DNA of 64,000 bases from Amphibalanus amphitrite (taxonomy: Eukaryota; Arthropoda; Thecostraca; Balanomorpha; Balanidae): the NCBI RefSeq assembly GCF_019059575.1, contig NW_024881845.1, positions 558,001-622,000 on the forward strand, given 5' to 3'. A program made the translations under genes and the position numbers. Shown piece by piece: positions 26,215 through 36,970 of this stretch; the stretch's first letter is position 1; each line of letters opens with the position of its first letter. A model generated the notes under the pieces. That model saw nothing but the letters and a program-made list of their open reading frames with translations, was not told the DNA's origin and did not search any database.

Positions 26215-26700
26215 CTGCCCCCTGACAAGCCTACGGTGGGCCCTGACATGACTTAAGTGCCCATGGGCCCTGACAGGCCTGTGGTTTCCTTGCTAAGCCT
26301 GTGGTGTCCCTGGGCCTTGGCAGGTTTGTGGTGACCCTGTTAGAACGCAGGTGCCCTTGACAGGTTTGTGGTGCCTCTGACAATGCTAAATTGCCAACGA
26401 CAGGCTTGTGGTGCCCTTGACAGGCCCATGGTGCCCTTGCGAGGCCGGTGGTTCCCCTGCGAATCCGATAGTGCCCCTGGCAGGCCTCTGGTGCCCCTGG
26501 CAGGTCTGTGGTGCCCCTGGAAGACCTGTAGTGCTTTTGCTAGACCGATGGTGCTCCTGACAGGCCTGTGGTGCCACTGACAGGCCCGTGGTGCCCCTGC
26601 TAGGCCTATGGTACCCCTGGCGGGCCTGTGGTGCCCCTGTCGGCTGTCAGGCCTGTGGTGCTCCTGGCAGGCATGTGGTGACCCCAGGCCCTAAGTCATG
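26215..26700 (+). repeat. 20-bp minisatellite
   Basis: About two dozen imperfect head-to-tail copies of CAGGCCTGTGGTGCCCCTGG lie within the hAT element. Copies vary mainly in the first ten bases. Frames through it on either strand are repeat artefacts. Confidence 0.9.
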
Positions 26701-26864
26701 ACCCATGTGACCTCCACCCTGGGATTCGCCACTGATTAGTACCATGCGATGGCTTCTTGGTAATTTGTTACATGTAGGATTAATGGAATTTATCAAACGA
26801 GAATAAGGAAGAGACAAACACATAGGTACTTGGGGATCAGCTTAAAGTTAACCACACATACGGG

Positions 26865-27731
26865 CAGGGGTGTAATTTTCCTAAAATGATTGTGGGTGCC
26901 CAGCTGTAGGGGCGCCCGGCGCCAGGCCGTTTTGGGGCGCGATAGATATTCTTTATGTGGGAGCCTAAATTAACACCGAATTTGATAACATTGCTAGCCG
27001 AATGGCACTTCAAGTGACGTGTCTGACTAAGCAAATACACGCTTAAAAGTGGAAACTGACCGGAAGGACGTAAAATGCTGTAGAGGGCGCCATCCAGTAG
27101 GAGGGGCACCAAATGTGGAGGCACCAGACGGTTACGACTTACGAGGGCGCCGTGAGACGATGAAAAGGGCGCCATTCTCTTGGGAGGGCGCCGAGTGATT
27201 GAAAACGCTATGTGGTCCAGGGGCGCTAAGAGGCCAGAAGGGCGCCGCACAGTCAGTAGTGCTACGTTGGTGGGGGCGTGGGGACGCCAGATGGTTACGA
27301 GGGCGCATTGAGATCATGAAAAGGGCGCCATTCTCGTAAAAGGGTGCCGAGTGATTGAAAACGCTATATGTGGTTCAGGGGCGCTGAGAGGCCAGAAGGG
27401 CGCCGAACAGTCGAGGGATGCACGGTGAACAGAGACCTAAGGACGCGAGACGGTCAGGAGGGCGCCGTTAGACCATGAGAATGGCGCGGTGCTGTCAAAA
27501 GTGCGCCATTCTCCCAGAAGGGCGCCGAGTGATTAAAAACGCTATATTATCCATGAACGCGAGACGGTCAGGAGGACGCCGTTAGAGCATGCGAAGGGCA
27601 CCGTACTCTCGAAAGGACGCTTGCAGCCTTGTAAAAGACTTGTGGGTGCATTTTCATCATTGTGTGGGCATACATAATTCAGGATTGTGGGTGCATATGC
27701 CCCCACAAAGAGATATAAAATTACACCCCTG
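26865..27731. mobile_element. Nested hAT-type element with CAGGGGTGTAATTTT termini
   Basis: The perfect inverted termini CAGGGGTGTAATTTT are flanked by the exact 8-bp duplication CATACGGG (26857-26864, 27732-27739). It is inserted inside the larger 25868-27915 element, so it is the younger of the two. The interior is a GGGCGCC-based repeat array. Its ends resemble those of the element that disrupts the CUB gene. Confidence 0.9.
27080..27615. repeat. GGGCGCC-based tandem array with higher-order units
   Basis: GGGCGCC recurs every 15-30 bases. Larger blocks of about 170 bases are repeated, each with CCATTCTC, GCCGAGTGATTGAAAACGCT and GAGAGGCCAGAAGGGCGCCG. It fills most of the nested hAT element. 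Open frames here have no coding meaning. Confidence 0.8.
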
Positions 27732-28148
27732 CATACGGGGGTGAACTGCCATTTTCGTTTAGTAAAAAATAAAATTTAAAAAAATCATCGTTTCAGGGCT
27801 GTGACGAAAAATAAGTGGCCTAAATCCGATGAGAAAACAGGATTTGGGGGTACCCTAGGTTTGGCTACTTGAGCCATGGTGCCCCCCCTTGTCTCAAATC
27901 GTTCCGCCGCCTATGTCTAAAGACCGTCTTTCTGGAATGCTCCGCCTGTGTATCGTATGAGCCGTCTTTCGGTAGCTCATGAACAATGAACAGTTGACAC
28001 TGTTTATTCTTCTATTGTCTCTGGCTGATGAGTGATGACACATAAGGAATACTTTAATTTCATTTCACATACCTAACATCTACGGGGTAACCCCAATCAA
28101 TGCCGAGGTCAGACAGTAAAATGACATGACGAAAATAGGTAAAGAGGT

Positions 28149-28550
28149 GCATGGGGCGTTCCACGACAAATCGACAAATAAAAAATTAAATTTGCACCCA
28201 CATATTTTATTCTTCGTTGAAAACTGGTGTAAGGGGTTGTGATGGGCGAGGAAGCCAGCTGTGGCAAGGATTTTTTTCTTCGAACAACGGTTTCCGAGAT
28301 ATAGCCTCGGGCAATTCCTGGAGGTCACGCTGCAACCCTATGTCTGGCGGCTTATAACTCAGAAACTATTGGTTTTCTATGATAAAAACTTTATATGGTT
28401 CAACTCACAATCTACCAACAAACATTTTGGCTATCTCGGATTTTCAATTTTTGAAAATGTTGATCACGTGACCTTTTGACCTATTTTTCAAAGAGTGACC
28501 TTGATATTTTCCCCACTGAAAGTTGCAATTCTGTCTGATGACGATATATA
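28149..28550 (+). repeat. Dispersed 400-bp repeat, copy 1
   Basis: Runs from CATGGGGCGTTCCACGACAA to CTGTCTGATGACGA. It is nearly identical to 33994-34392, differing by scattered substitutions and one-base indels. It contains GTCACGTGAC-type motifs and TGACC. No continuous ORF is conserved between the two copies. Confidence 0.9.
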
Positions 28551-29012
28551 CGCTCATTTTTTGCATAAGGTAAATAGTTTCCGAGAAAAACGCACGTGAA
28601 ATTTCGCTAAATCGAGTTAGACGTGTCATGGAAACGTAGTGACTATGTTCAAATTGCCCCACACGTTCAAATTACCTCACCCTACCCTATTAACACATAA
28701 GACAAGAAGCATATAGTAGGTACCGATACACAAGATAGCATGACTATGCATGGTGTGTCGTTTCGGGAACTAGCGAATGAAGTTTAGTACCGCCGTTCAC
28801 CGGTGGATGGCGCTAGCTGGTAGTTTCGGCGAAAACTCCGTCTGAGATGTTTGAAGGCTTCCCTTAATCCCTTGTTCAAACATGGACCCCGTCAGCCCCG
28901 GCAGAGGTATTTGTCCAGTGTACACCGCACCTGAGGACGGGTCAGCTGAGGGAGGGAGTCACTATTGTGGCCTGAGGAATGCCGCGCCGGTCGGGGGACG
29001 GGGTCGGGAGGA

Positions 29013-29027
29013 GGGGGGGGGGGGGGG
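29013..29027 (+). repeat. Poly-G tract
   Basis: Fifteen consecutive G. A second 15-base run is at 29214-29228 and another near 29271. Such runs are common at transposon ends in this window. Confidence 0.9.
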
Positions 29028-29186
29028 AGGCAGCGCCGTTCTTGCGGTGACGGGCTGGCTTGTCGCCTCAGCCTGGCATACGCTCAGTCGGCGAGGCGCT
29101 GCGCATGACCCGGGAGCAGCTGAGCCATGACTCCATATAGACAATTGGCTCGTTTGTAAGCACGAACACTTGGAATGTTGCTGGTG

Positions 29187-31222
29187 CACTGGCAGTCGCA
29201 GCCGCTAGCTAAAGGGGGGGGGGGGGGGCAAACTCACACTCGCGGGACATGACATTTATCCGTCACCGGAGGGGGGGGGGTGATCGGCTAATGTTTTACG
29301 TCCACGAGGCGCCGCGCAGTTGGCACTACTTATGCCTCAGCCATCTCATTCTTGCGTGGAATCTTTAAGCTAAATTTAAGGCAAAATCACCAGTTCCATT
29401 TCCCGTCACACGGTGTTTCCACCGCGCGGGCCACTGCACCATGGCGACGGATCGGTGTAGCATATACTGGAAGGTCGGGCACGCGGATTCATGACCTTAC
29501 CACTATAAAACAATTCGGAAAAGAACAGAATCAGATACCTACCTCTTGCTTTGAACAAGCATGTGAAACCCAGAGAGCATTTTCAGACTATTATGACATT
29601 TACCCATATAGTTCTGTGTGGCGGCGGGAGAGAGTAGGTACACCGACCTCTGGAGACCAAAAGTTCCTGGCTTTCAAAATTGGCATCTGAGGGCCGCGCG
29701 CGACTCCTGCGGGCTTCGCAGCGGCTCTTTTGGGGCTCACTCAACCTGCCTAGTCCTCATGCTAAAAAGACTGGCCCTGAGCCCTGAGGACTTCATCAGT
29801 CTCTGCCAGCCCCAGGACCCACAACGGCTCATGGGGTCCCGACGTCGAAATATGAGGGAATCTACGCGGGACCAGCAGGACGTAAAGTGATCTCGATCAG
29901 GACCAACGTAAGGCTGTGCAGGTCGCAGGTGTCTGCGTAAGCCCTCTGATCTTTAGAAGCCCACCCATGTATGTTTTCACTTAGAGGCCAGTTAAGGGCC
30001 CTCAGAAACCAGTACAGGGCCTGCCAACTGCAAAGGCCAGTTGTTTGAGACCATCAGAGACCGAGTTGGGCTCTCAGAAGCTAATGTGGGTCCTTACTCA
30101 TTACAGGCCAACGTGGGGCCCTCAGAGGTCAGCGTGGGGCTCTAAAAGACCGGCATGAGCCGTCGTTGGACCCCAGAGGCCAGCAGAGGGCCCTCAAAGG
30201 CCAAGATGGGCCCTCCTCAGAGGCCAATGCAGGCCCTTAGAGGCCGGCATCGGGTCTTTAGCAGCCAGTGCGGGGCCCTCATTGGCACCTAAAGGTTCGT
30301 CTTGGGACACCAGAGACAGAAATAAGGCCACCAGAGACCGGTGTGAGACGCTCAGACGCCGGTTGTGGCCCCTGAGGCCGGTTAGGGGCCCTCATAGGTC
30401 AGATGTGGGGCTTCAGAGGTCGATGTGGGCTCTTAGCGGCCAACGTGGGCGCTTGACCGCCACTGAAGTTCCCTCAGAGGTCAGTGTAGCACGCTCAAAG
30501 GCCGGTGTGGGAGCTATATTAATAGCTGGGAGTGGGTTTTTGAGCCTCGTGACGATCGAATAAGGGCCAGGGCCCCATACACCTATGGGGGCCCATCGGT
30601 TGTTTGAGGGGGACAAATTATATGATGGCCCCCTTTATTGGCCTTTGGGGGATATGGCGCCCCTGATGCTCCCCCCCCCCGCGACCGCCACTGTGTACAC
30701 ATTACACACGGGCCTCTGAGATTGCATACTAGCTCATGCAAACTCTATGCAGGCCCCGGAGGTCCCACGCTAATCCTTAAGAAACCAAGCCGGCATACGG
30801 CGTCACCACCGGGCTTCTGAGGTGCACAGTACCAACCCATGAGGTCTTACTTTAGTGTCGTAGAGCCACGCTCATTTGGCAGGGCCCACCCGCCACTGCC
30901 GAAAAGGGTCTCATGCCAGCCATTGCTGGGCCTACGAGAGCCTCAAGTAAACCCACGCTGATATTCCATATAAGATCCGGCCATACTCGTGAACCGGTGC
31001 CAGCGACGCTGAACGCCAAATTGACAGAATGCGAAACTGAGCCCATTCATGAGTGAAATTTACGTCCTTTGATGGCGCAAGAAAGAAAATGAAACATACA
31101 AAAGGCTTTCTAAGACTTTTGTTCGATCTGAAAGGTGGGGCCAAACGATAGTATGGCCCCACCTTTCAGCACCAAAGGGGGGGCCATGGCCCCCGTGCCC
31201 CCCCCCCCTGGGACCGCCTATG
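29187..31222. mobile_element. hAT-type element carrying the GGCC minisatellite
   Basis: The exact 8-bp duplication TGCTGGTG flanks it (29179-29186, 31223-31230). The left end CACTGGCAGTCGCAG and right end (inward) CATAGGCGGTCCCAG agree at 11 of 15 positions. A second right-type end (inward CAGTGGCGGTCGCGG) lies at 30671-30693, so another element may be nested or an alternative boundary possible. Poly-G runs follow the left end. No transposase frame. Confidence 0.7.
29690..30565 (-). repeat. GGCC-rich degenerate minisatellite, minus orientation
   Basis: Repeats near GGCCAGTGTGGGGCCCTCAGA, the reverse complement of the unit in the 42.5-43.6 kb and 18.2-18.6 kb arrays, run for almost 900 bases. 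Weakly related plus-orientation units appear to continue downstream of 30693, on the other side of the internal transposon end. Confidence 0.75.
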
Positions 31223-31242
31223 TGCTGGTGCAGAATTTAAGC

Positions 31243-31610
31243 ATAGGGACGATGTTTTTTTGTGTGCCAAATTTTGTGTAGGTAGGTACATGTAGGGAAT
31301 TTAAAGAAATTTATTGTGACAAAGTTCAATCGGTCCAATTTTTTTTAAGATATCGAGGTTTTAGTGACGTCATGATTTGAGTTTTCGACAAAAACGACAC
31401 ATGTTTTAAAAAATCATGGGTATAAAATTACAGAATAGACATAGGTACAGACGTGCCGTAAACGTCATTGGACTGCCAATACCTACCATGAACAATCAAA
31501 TTGCCATCTTCGATTTTTGATTACCTATCGTTCTACGGTTTCCAAAATCTTGAATGGAATCTTGGCAATTTCTTGTAGACTACTTCACGACCATGATGAA
31601 TGCATTTCAT
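31243..31610 (+). repeat. Dispersed 350-bp repeat, copy 1
   Basis: Shares with 38845-39180 the blocks GATATCGAGGTTTTAGTGAC, GTCATGATTTGAGTTTTCGA and CTTGGCAATTTCT. Includes short simple insertions of GTAGGTAGGTA type absent from the other copy. AT-rich, no conserved ORF. Confidence 0.85.
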
Positions 31611-31711
31611 AACCCGTACCCCGCTGGGGGTCCTGGAATTACACGCCCTGCTGGTGGGCGGGGGTGTTTGAACACCCCCCTTTTAGCTCGGCTCCTGGGC
31701 CATGTAGCGAT

Positions 31712-32088
31712 TAGTGGTGTCAATTTCAGAAAACGTATGTCCTAAGTCCGTCCAATGTCCAATGCTTACGTCGATTGTCCGTCCGAAAATGTCCAAGCCA
31801 GCCATTTGTCCAAAGATGTCCGACACCTACGCAATAGTTTACACTCAACACTGTTATTTAATTTGCTTTTCATGTACCGTTACAAGCTCAAAAGTGTTAA
31901 TCATATCGAAAGCTGAACTTTTTAATAGCCAATAAATGTTAAACACGACTACTTTTTAAAAATGTTGAGGTGTAGCAAGCGATTGTCCAAAGTTGTCCAA
32001 AGCCTGCTGCCATTGTCCAACCGATTTCCGAATTGGACATAGGACAAAATCGGAATTACGAAGATTTAAGTTCCGATTGACACCACTA
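31712..32088. mobile_element. 377-bp hAT MITE
   Basis: The termini are TAGTGGTGTCAAT and its inverted copy, flanked by the exact 8-bp duplication GTAGCGAT (31704-31711, 32089-32096). The interior repeats GTCCAA/GTCCGA short motifs. The repeat into which it inserted has an uninterrupted paralogue at about 21.80-21.84 kb (GGCTCCTGGACCACGTAGCA), which acts as a natural empty site. Confidence 0.9.
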
Positions 32089-32456
32089 GTAGCGATACGG
32101 GGAAAGCGACGTTCGAAAAAGCGTAAGGAATAATGGCGAAATTTATACTTAGGTCACTTTTTCGGTCAGGTCAGAGGTCAGGTCACCAGAGGTGTTTTGG
32201 ACCCATGCTACTGAAAGCCCAATTTCATGTGTATGATCTGACCTTGACCCGACCTGTGACCTTGAAATTCAACTTTCAGGTGCTCATCGTAAGTGTCTCG
32301 TCGCGTTCTTTCGTTTGCCTTCTCGTCCGGTTTGCTGCGTCTATTGGTTCTTGAGTCGGGTAGCAGCTCTATTGGTTCCCGAGTTGTGCGCCGCTTTTTG
32401 AAGAAAATATGTTGAAATAATCGGCCCACCCGTTCTCGAGATCTGGAAGCGACCCC

Positions 32457-32474
32457 TGCACGTGCGCACGTGCA
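32457..32474. repeat. 18-bp perfect palindrome with two CACGTG E-boxes
   Basis: TGCACGTGCGCACGTGCA reads the same on both strands. A second palindrome, CGTGGCACGTGCCACG, is at 32799-32814. Both could bind bHLH factors, but they sit in repeat DNA. Confidence 0.7.
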
Positions 32475-32629
32475 CTGCACGTCATGCAGTAGCACCTTAA
32501 CCGCAACACATGGGAATGCATAGCCTGGTGGCTGCCTACCTGTATGCCAAGTTTCAGCGAAATCGCCCCAGTAATTACCGAGTTATTGAAATGGGAACAA
32601 ATTTGGCACCTCTTCTTTTTGTATTTTGC

Positions 32630-32937
32630 ACGTGCAGTGGGGGTCACTCACATAGATCAAGAGTATCCGACCTTTGGTAGAAGGGATGCAGCTACTCTAC
32701 AAAAATTACCGCAAGACAATCGCTCAAGCGGCTGCTGAGATACGAGCCTCTCAAAATCACTACTTTTGCAAAACAGCTTGAACACCCTTGACTTTTCACG
32801 TGGCACGTGCCACGACGGTCACTGAGATGTATCAAAAGTAGTCAATTACGGGGTAGAAGGGATGGGGCTACCCAGCAAAAAAGACCGCAGGCCAACCGGT
32901 CTAGCAGTTGCTGAGATATAAGCCTCTCAAAAGCGTT
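32630..32937 (+). repeat. Diverged tandem duplication
   Basis: Two units (about 32630-32755 and 32805-32937) share CACGTGC, GGTCACT, AGAT.(C/A)A.(G/A)AGTA, GGTAGAAGGGATG, GCTGAGATA and GCCTCTCAAAA in the same order. They are diverged but collinear. Confidence 0.65.
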
Positions 32938-32938
32938 A

Positions 32939-32964
32939 CAGGCCGGGCCGGGCCGGGCCGGGCC
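32939..32964 (+). repeat. (CCGGG)n microsatellite
   Basis: Five tandem GCCGG/CCGGG pentamers, followed nearby by CGCTCGCT-type simple sequence at 33001-33030. Confidence 0.85.
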
Positions 32965-33450
32965 GCTCATACTGATATTTTTCCGTTATATGGAAAAGAC
33001 TCGCTTCGCTCGCTGCGCTCGCTCGCTCGTAACTAGGTACTAAGTAAATGTTCAAACGGATGCCAGGAACATGTAAAACTCGAAAAAGTGAATCAAGGTC
33101 CTCAAAGATCAATGACCCTGACCTGACCTTTACGTGACCTTGGCACCCACCGTAATGCATGCAGCATGGGACGAACATCATTTGACATGTTTGGACGTTT
33201 ACAACACAAAAAAAAGACTGGAAACGCGCGGATAATGTGATCTGACATACGCTGAATCGCGATTTCGGTCAAACATGGTCTCGAGAAAAAGGCCAGGGGT
33301 CAAAGGTCATTTGGATTAAGTTCATGAAAGAAAAAGAGTATGTGTAAAATTGATCATTTCTGGGGTACTGAAAGTTTTGTCGCGATCGTCCGCTTTTTGA
33401 GCGAGATTATTCGCGAAAAACCGAGGGGGCGGGACGCGGGTCCATCCAAC

Positions 33451-33986
33451 TATAGTTCGTTTTTTTTTTTTCTTTTCAAAAGGACGCTGGCTCCAATGTT
33501 TTTCGAACAAGCACGTGTTTTAGCGAGCAAAATGAGCAAAAACTGAACCTGAGAAACACGAACGTCGCCTTATTTTAACACGTGAATTATTCCCGATAAA
33601 GTCCATGCCTGCGTTTTGGAACTAGACACGAGAACAGTGGTGACGTCATGCTGTGGAACTTGCATTGCAATGCAACGCACAACTATTATGGAAAGAATCG
33701 ATTACTCGATTCGGGCCTTGGTAAGAGCAAAAAACGAAGTTTTCCCAAAATTCGTTGGCAATGAATGCTTTCGTACGGACATTGGGTGCCAGCTGCCACC
33801 AGTAACGTCATCATAGTATGCTCATTTTTGAAGTCACAATTTCCATGTATTTACCGAGCACAATATGAAATCGATCATTTTTTTCGACAAGAAATTCTTA
33901 GCCAGACGCTGAAGTTGCCAAAACTCACGTGAGAGCTTCGATAATGAACTTTGAGCCAGCGTCCTTTTGAAAAAAAACGAACTATA
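33451..33986. mobile_element. TIR element, TATAGTTCG termini
   Basis: The left end TATAGTTCG(T)n followed by CAAAAGGACGCTGGCTC is mirrored at the right end by GAGCCAGCGTCCTTTTG followed by (A)n and CGAACTATA. The element spans 536 bases with TA at both outer edges. It interrupts a GGTCA-family repeat near its CGCGAAAAACC-type right end. No transposase. Confidence 0.75.
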
Positions 33987-33993
33987 CCCCTAC

Positions 33994-34392
33994 ACATGGG
34001 GCGTTCCACGACAAATCGACAAATAAAAAATTAAATTTGCACCCTCATATTTTATTTTTCGTTGAAAACTGGTGTAAGGGGTTGTGATGGGCGGGGAAGC
34101 CAGCTGTGGCAAGGATTTTTTTCTTCGAACAACGGTTCCGAGATATAGCCTCGGGCAATTCCTGGAGGTCACGCTGCAACCCTATGTTTGGCGGCTTATA
34201 ACTCAGAAACTATTGGTTTTCTATGATAAAAACTTTATATGGTTCAACTCACAATCAACCAACAAACATTTTAGGTATCTCGGATTTTCGATTTTTGAAA
34301 ATCTTGATCACGTGACATCTTGAATTATTTTTCGAAGAGTGACCTTGATATTTTCCCCACTGAAAGTTGCAATTTTGTCTGATGACGATTAA
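33994..34392 (+). repeat. Dispersed 400-bp repeat, copy 2
   Basis: Same-orientation copy of 28149-28550. It abuts the TATAGTTCG-ended element that finishes at 33986. After the shared end the two copies diverge abruptly, so boundaries can be read to within a few bases. Confidence 0.9.
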
Positions 34393-35922
34393 GGCCTTAT
34401 CAATTGTCATTCATCTGCGGTAATAAAAAAAGTGGTTATCACCCTGCGTTGACCTCAGGTCAGGTCATTTTTATGACCTGTCCATTATTACGAGCGGGAG
34501 CATCAGCGAGATCTCGAGAACAAAGCAAGATAGCGACAAGCGGTAAACGGTACAGGGTACACACGGATAAGGTCTATAATTTTTACGCAGTTCATTTTCA
34601 GGTCAGGTCAAAGATGACGTCACAGAAGCAAAAATGAAGTCAAAATAGCGGCACTACATATAAATATGAAGTTTTTCTCGAATAACTTTCAAGGTATCCC
34701 AGCTAGGAACAAACTAATAGCACCATCGTGATCCTCTCGTCAATCCGCATCGAAACATATCTATGTTGACCTCGAAAGGTCGAAAGGTCAGAAGTTGACC
34801 TTAGGTCACGTGACCTAAGGTCAACTTTTGACCTTTCGACCTTTCGAGGTCAACATACATATGTTTCGATGACCCGTGACCCAGCCCAGCCCATGACCGA
34901 TTGGCTGGCCCGGCCCATGGCGAACACTGCCATATAAGTCCACTCGCCAGAAACCCCGTCGTGAAAACGGCTATTTTTCGGCAGACAAGCTTCCGCTTCG
35001 GGTATAACTTTGAGCCATTCAGTTAGCGATGTCGATTCTACTCCGGAGTCGGAGTTAGTAAGATTTTGGTGACTCTGGGCTCAACTCCGATTCTACTGTC
35101 CTGGCTCAGACCCATTCTAATCTTGCTCTACCCCATCATTCAGATCGCAAATTCTAAGATCGATGGAGATCCTATATCGATAAAAACACGCATCGATCTA
35201 ATGCGAAAAGGCTCCAGACCGGTAACACGCATGGAAGAGATTATACCATGGAGCAGTATGTTTTTGGCGGCGTTTCAAGCTAACAGGCCGGTTACCTTAG
35301 TGTTCGTGCAAGTATCTCTAGGGGACGAGAATGGTTGACGACACGTGCGAAACGTCAGAAATTAGTGAAAAGCCTGTGTGAATACCACCGTCACTTATTT
35401 TCCTTCTCAGTAGCAGTAACCTTGGCAGTAACAGCGGGAGGTCTGGGAGAGGGTTAAAGCGTCCAACCCTTCCGGCGTCCGTGCCTTCGCTATCGCTTTC
35501 AGGAACACGCGCGCGGCCGCTATTGTGCGCCCGTCAAACCCAGCCCGCCCTTTGACAGCGGGCGGGTCATCAGCGGTCCTCCCGCGTCCCTTCCTGTGAC
35601 GTCACTACGGTCCTGGAACGCAAGCGAAGCGTAGCCCAGCGGTGCATTGTTGTCATTGTTGTGGGTACATAGGCATTAAAAACAATCAGCTCGGCTAGCA
35701 TCATGTCTCTCTCGTCCAATGGTGTAGAATGGTGTGTAATTTGACCTCGACATCATCCAAAAATGAACATTTTTTAAGGTCGAGCTCATGACCTGACCGG
35801 TAAAACTCATGTGGCATCCCAATCGATTGCCTATTGTAAAACTGAACGCATTGCAGCTGTTTTTACTGCCTTTCCACGTCTCATTCACATGTCAGTTGTC
35901 CAAAAGTGTTTGTTTCGACTGC
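34393..35922. other. GGTCA-rich repeat mosaic, no gene
   Basis: Apart from the palindrome at 34748-34871, this holds AGGTCAGGTCA clusters, a region of ACTCCGA/TTCTACT near-repeats at about 35035-35105, and a GC-rich patch at 35460-35640. The 90-codon frame at 35066-35338 has no domain. Confidence 0.5.
34748..34871. repeat. 124-bp near-perfect palindrome
   Basis: Centred on GGTCACGTGACC (axis between 34809 and 34810). The two 62-base arms match almost completely. Each arm contains three or four GGTCA or GACCT-type motifs. There is no spacer, so the sequence can extrude as a cruciform. Confidence 0.9.
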
Positions 35923-35926
35923 TTAA

Positions 35927-36966
35927 CTCTCGCCGGACCTATTGGCTTTCTACATACGCGCCGGCCGAGGGGGGGGGGGGGGGGGGGCGGGTACGACCCC
36001 CCTCGCCGTTTCGCCCCTGGTGGAGCTAGCGTGTCGCAGAAAAGACGAGCGTGTGCGCCGTTACGAGACGCAGAGATTGGTACCCGATTTTAAGGTCCTA
36101 GGTCAACCGGTGACCTCTGAGGTCAGGTCAAGTGCCCCAAGGTACGGTTCAGTTTTTGGTGAATAACTTCGCAAAAAACGGCCGCAGAGCCGCGATTTTG
36201 GCAGAATCGTGTTCGTTTCGCTCAGGCGCGTCGAATGATATACTTTTTGTCCGGGTAAGGTCAACTTGGGGTGTTGACCTCAGGTCAAGGTCAGGTCAGC
36301 ACCCCCAGGTCACAAAGTTGGTCGAAAGAGGTCATGTCGCATATCATTCGATTCGGCAGGTCTTCCTGAATCCTGAGTCCATTGGTGGCCTTCCCGACTC
36401 GCTAGCTCAATTTGATCAAGAATTTTTGACGAAAAACTAATCTGACCTTGATGACGTCATAAATGACGTCACACTAGGTCAACATTGCAAAAGTGACGCA
36501 TATAACCTTGCAAGGAGTGCATCAAATCACGATTCTGTGTGCTTGAGATACTTGGAGATCGTTCCCGGCGCCAGAATAGCAGTTTTCATTTTCCCCATTG
36601 ACTTATAATAGTGAGGTCACGAAAATGACCTGACCTCATATGACCTTTAGGAAAAATCCGAGATATACAAGTTGTGAGACTCATAATGGATACTAGCCTG
36701 CAAGTTTCAATTCCCTGTGACATCTCCTCTGGCAGTGAGGGCGTTGCGAAGTTGCGACATCTGAAGACCATGCAGAGGCTCACTTATGACGTCATAGGTC
36801 AGTGACCTGACCTGACCCAAAAATGCGGTTGGTTTCAAAAGGTCTGGCTTGAATCAAAGGTCAGGTATGCCAAGTTTCAGCTCTCTATCGCCAGCGTGTT
36901 TGGAGCTATCGCGAAAAAACCCTATGGGGGGGGGGGCGGCACCCGCCCCCCCTCGGCCGGCGAGGG
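35927..36966. mobile_element. piggyBac-like TTAA element A
   Basis: Flanked by TTAA (35923-35926, 36967-36970). The ends CTCTCGCCGG and (inward) CCCTCGCCGG match at 9 of 10. A G-run (35969-35987, 19 bases) and matching G/C tract lie just inside each end. The interior holds many GGTCA/TGACC motifs. No ORF of transposase length. Confidence 0.75.
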
Positions 36967-36970
36967 TTAA

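Larger units (their letters stand above)
25868..27915. mobile_element. hAT-type element with CATAGGCGGCGGAAC inverted termini
   Basis: A perfect 15-bp terminal inverted repeat CATAGGCGGCGGAAC is flanked by an exact 8-bp duplication TCTAAAGA (25860-25867, 27916-27923). Subterminal regions are G/C homopolymer-rich (GGTGCCCCCC). It contains a 20-bp minisatellite and a second hAT element nested at 26865-27731. No transposase. A solo copy of the same left end is at 47197. Confidence 0.9.

Noticed and set aside
26368-26580. Repetitive protein with MVPLTMLN-type repeats
   Set aside because: It is a translation of the 20-bp minisatellite. The opposite strand gives an equally open repeat frame.
26215-27615. 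CRISPR array
   Set aside because: Repeats are directly adjacent and degenerate without unique spacers, and the setting is an animal genome.
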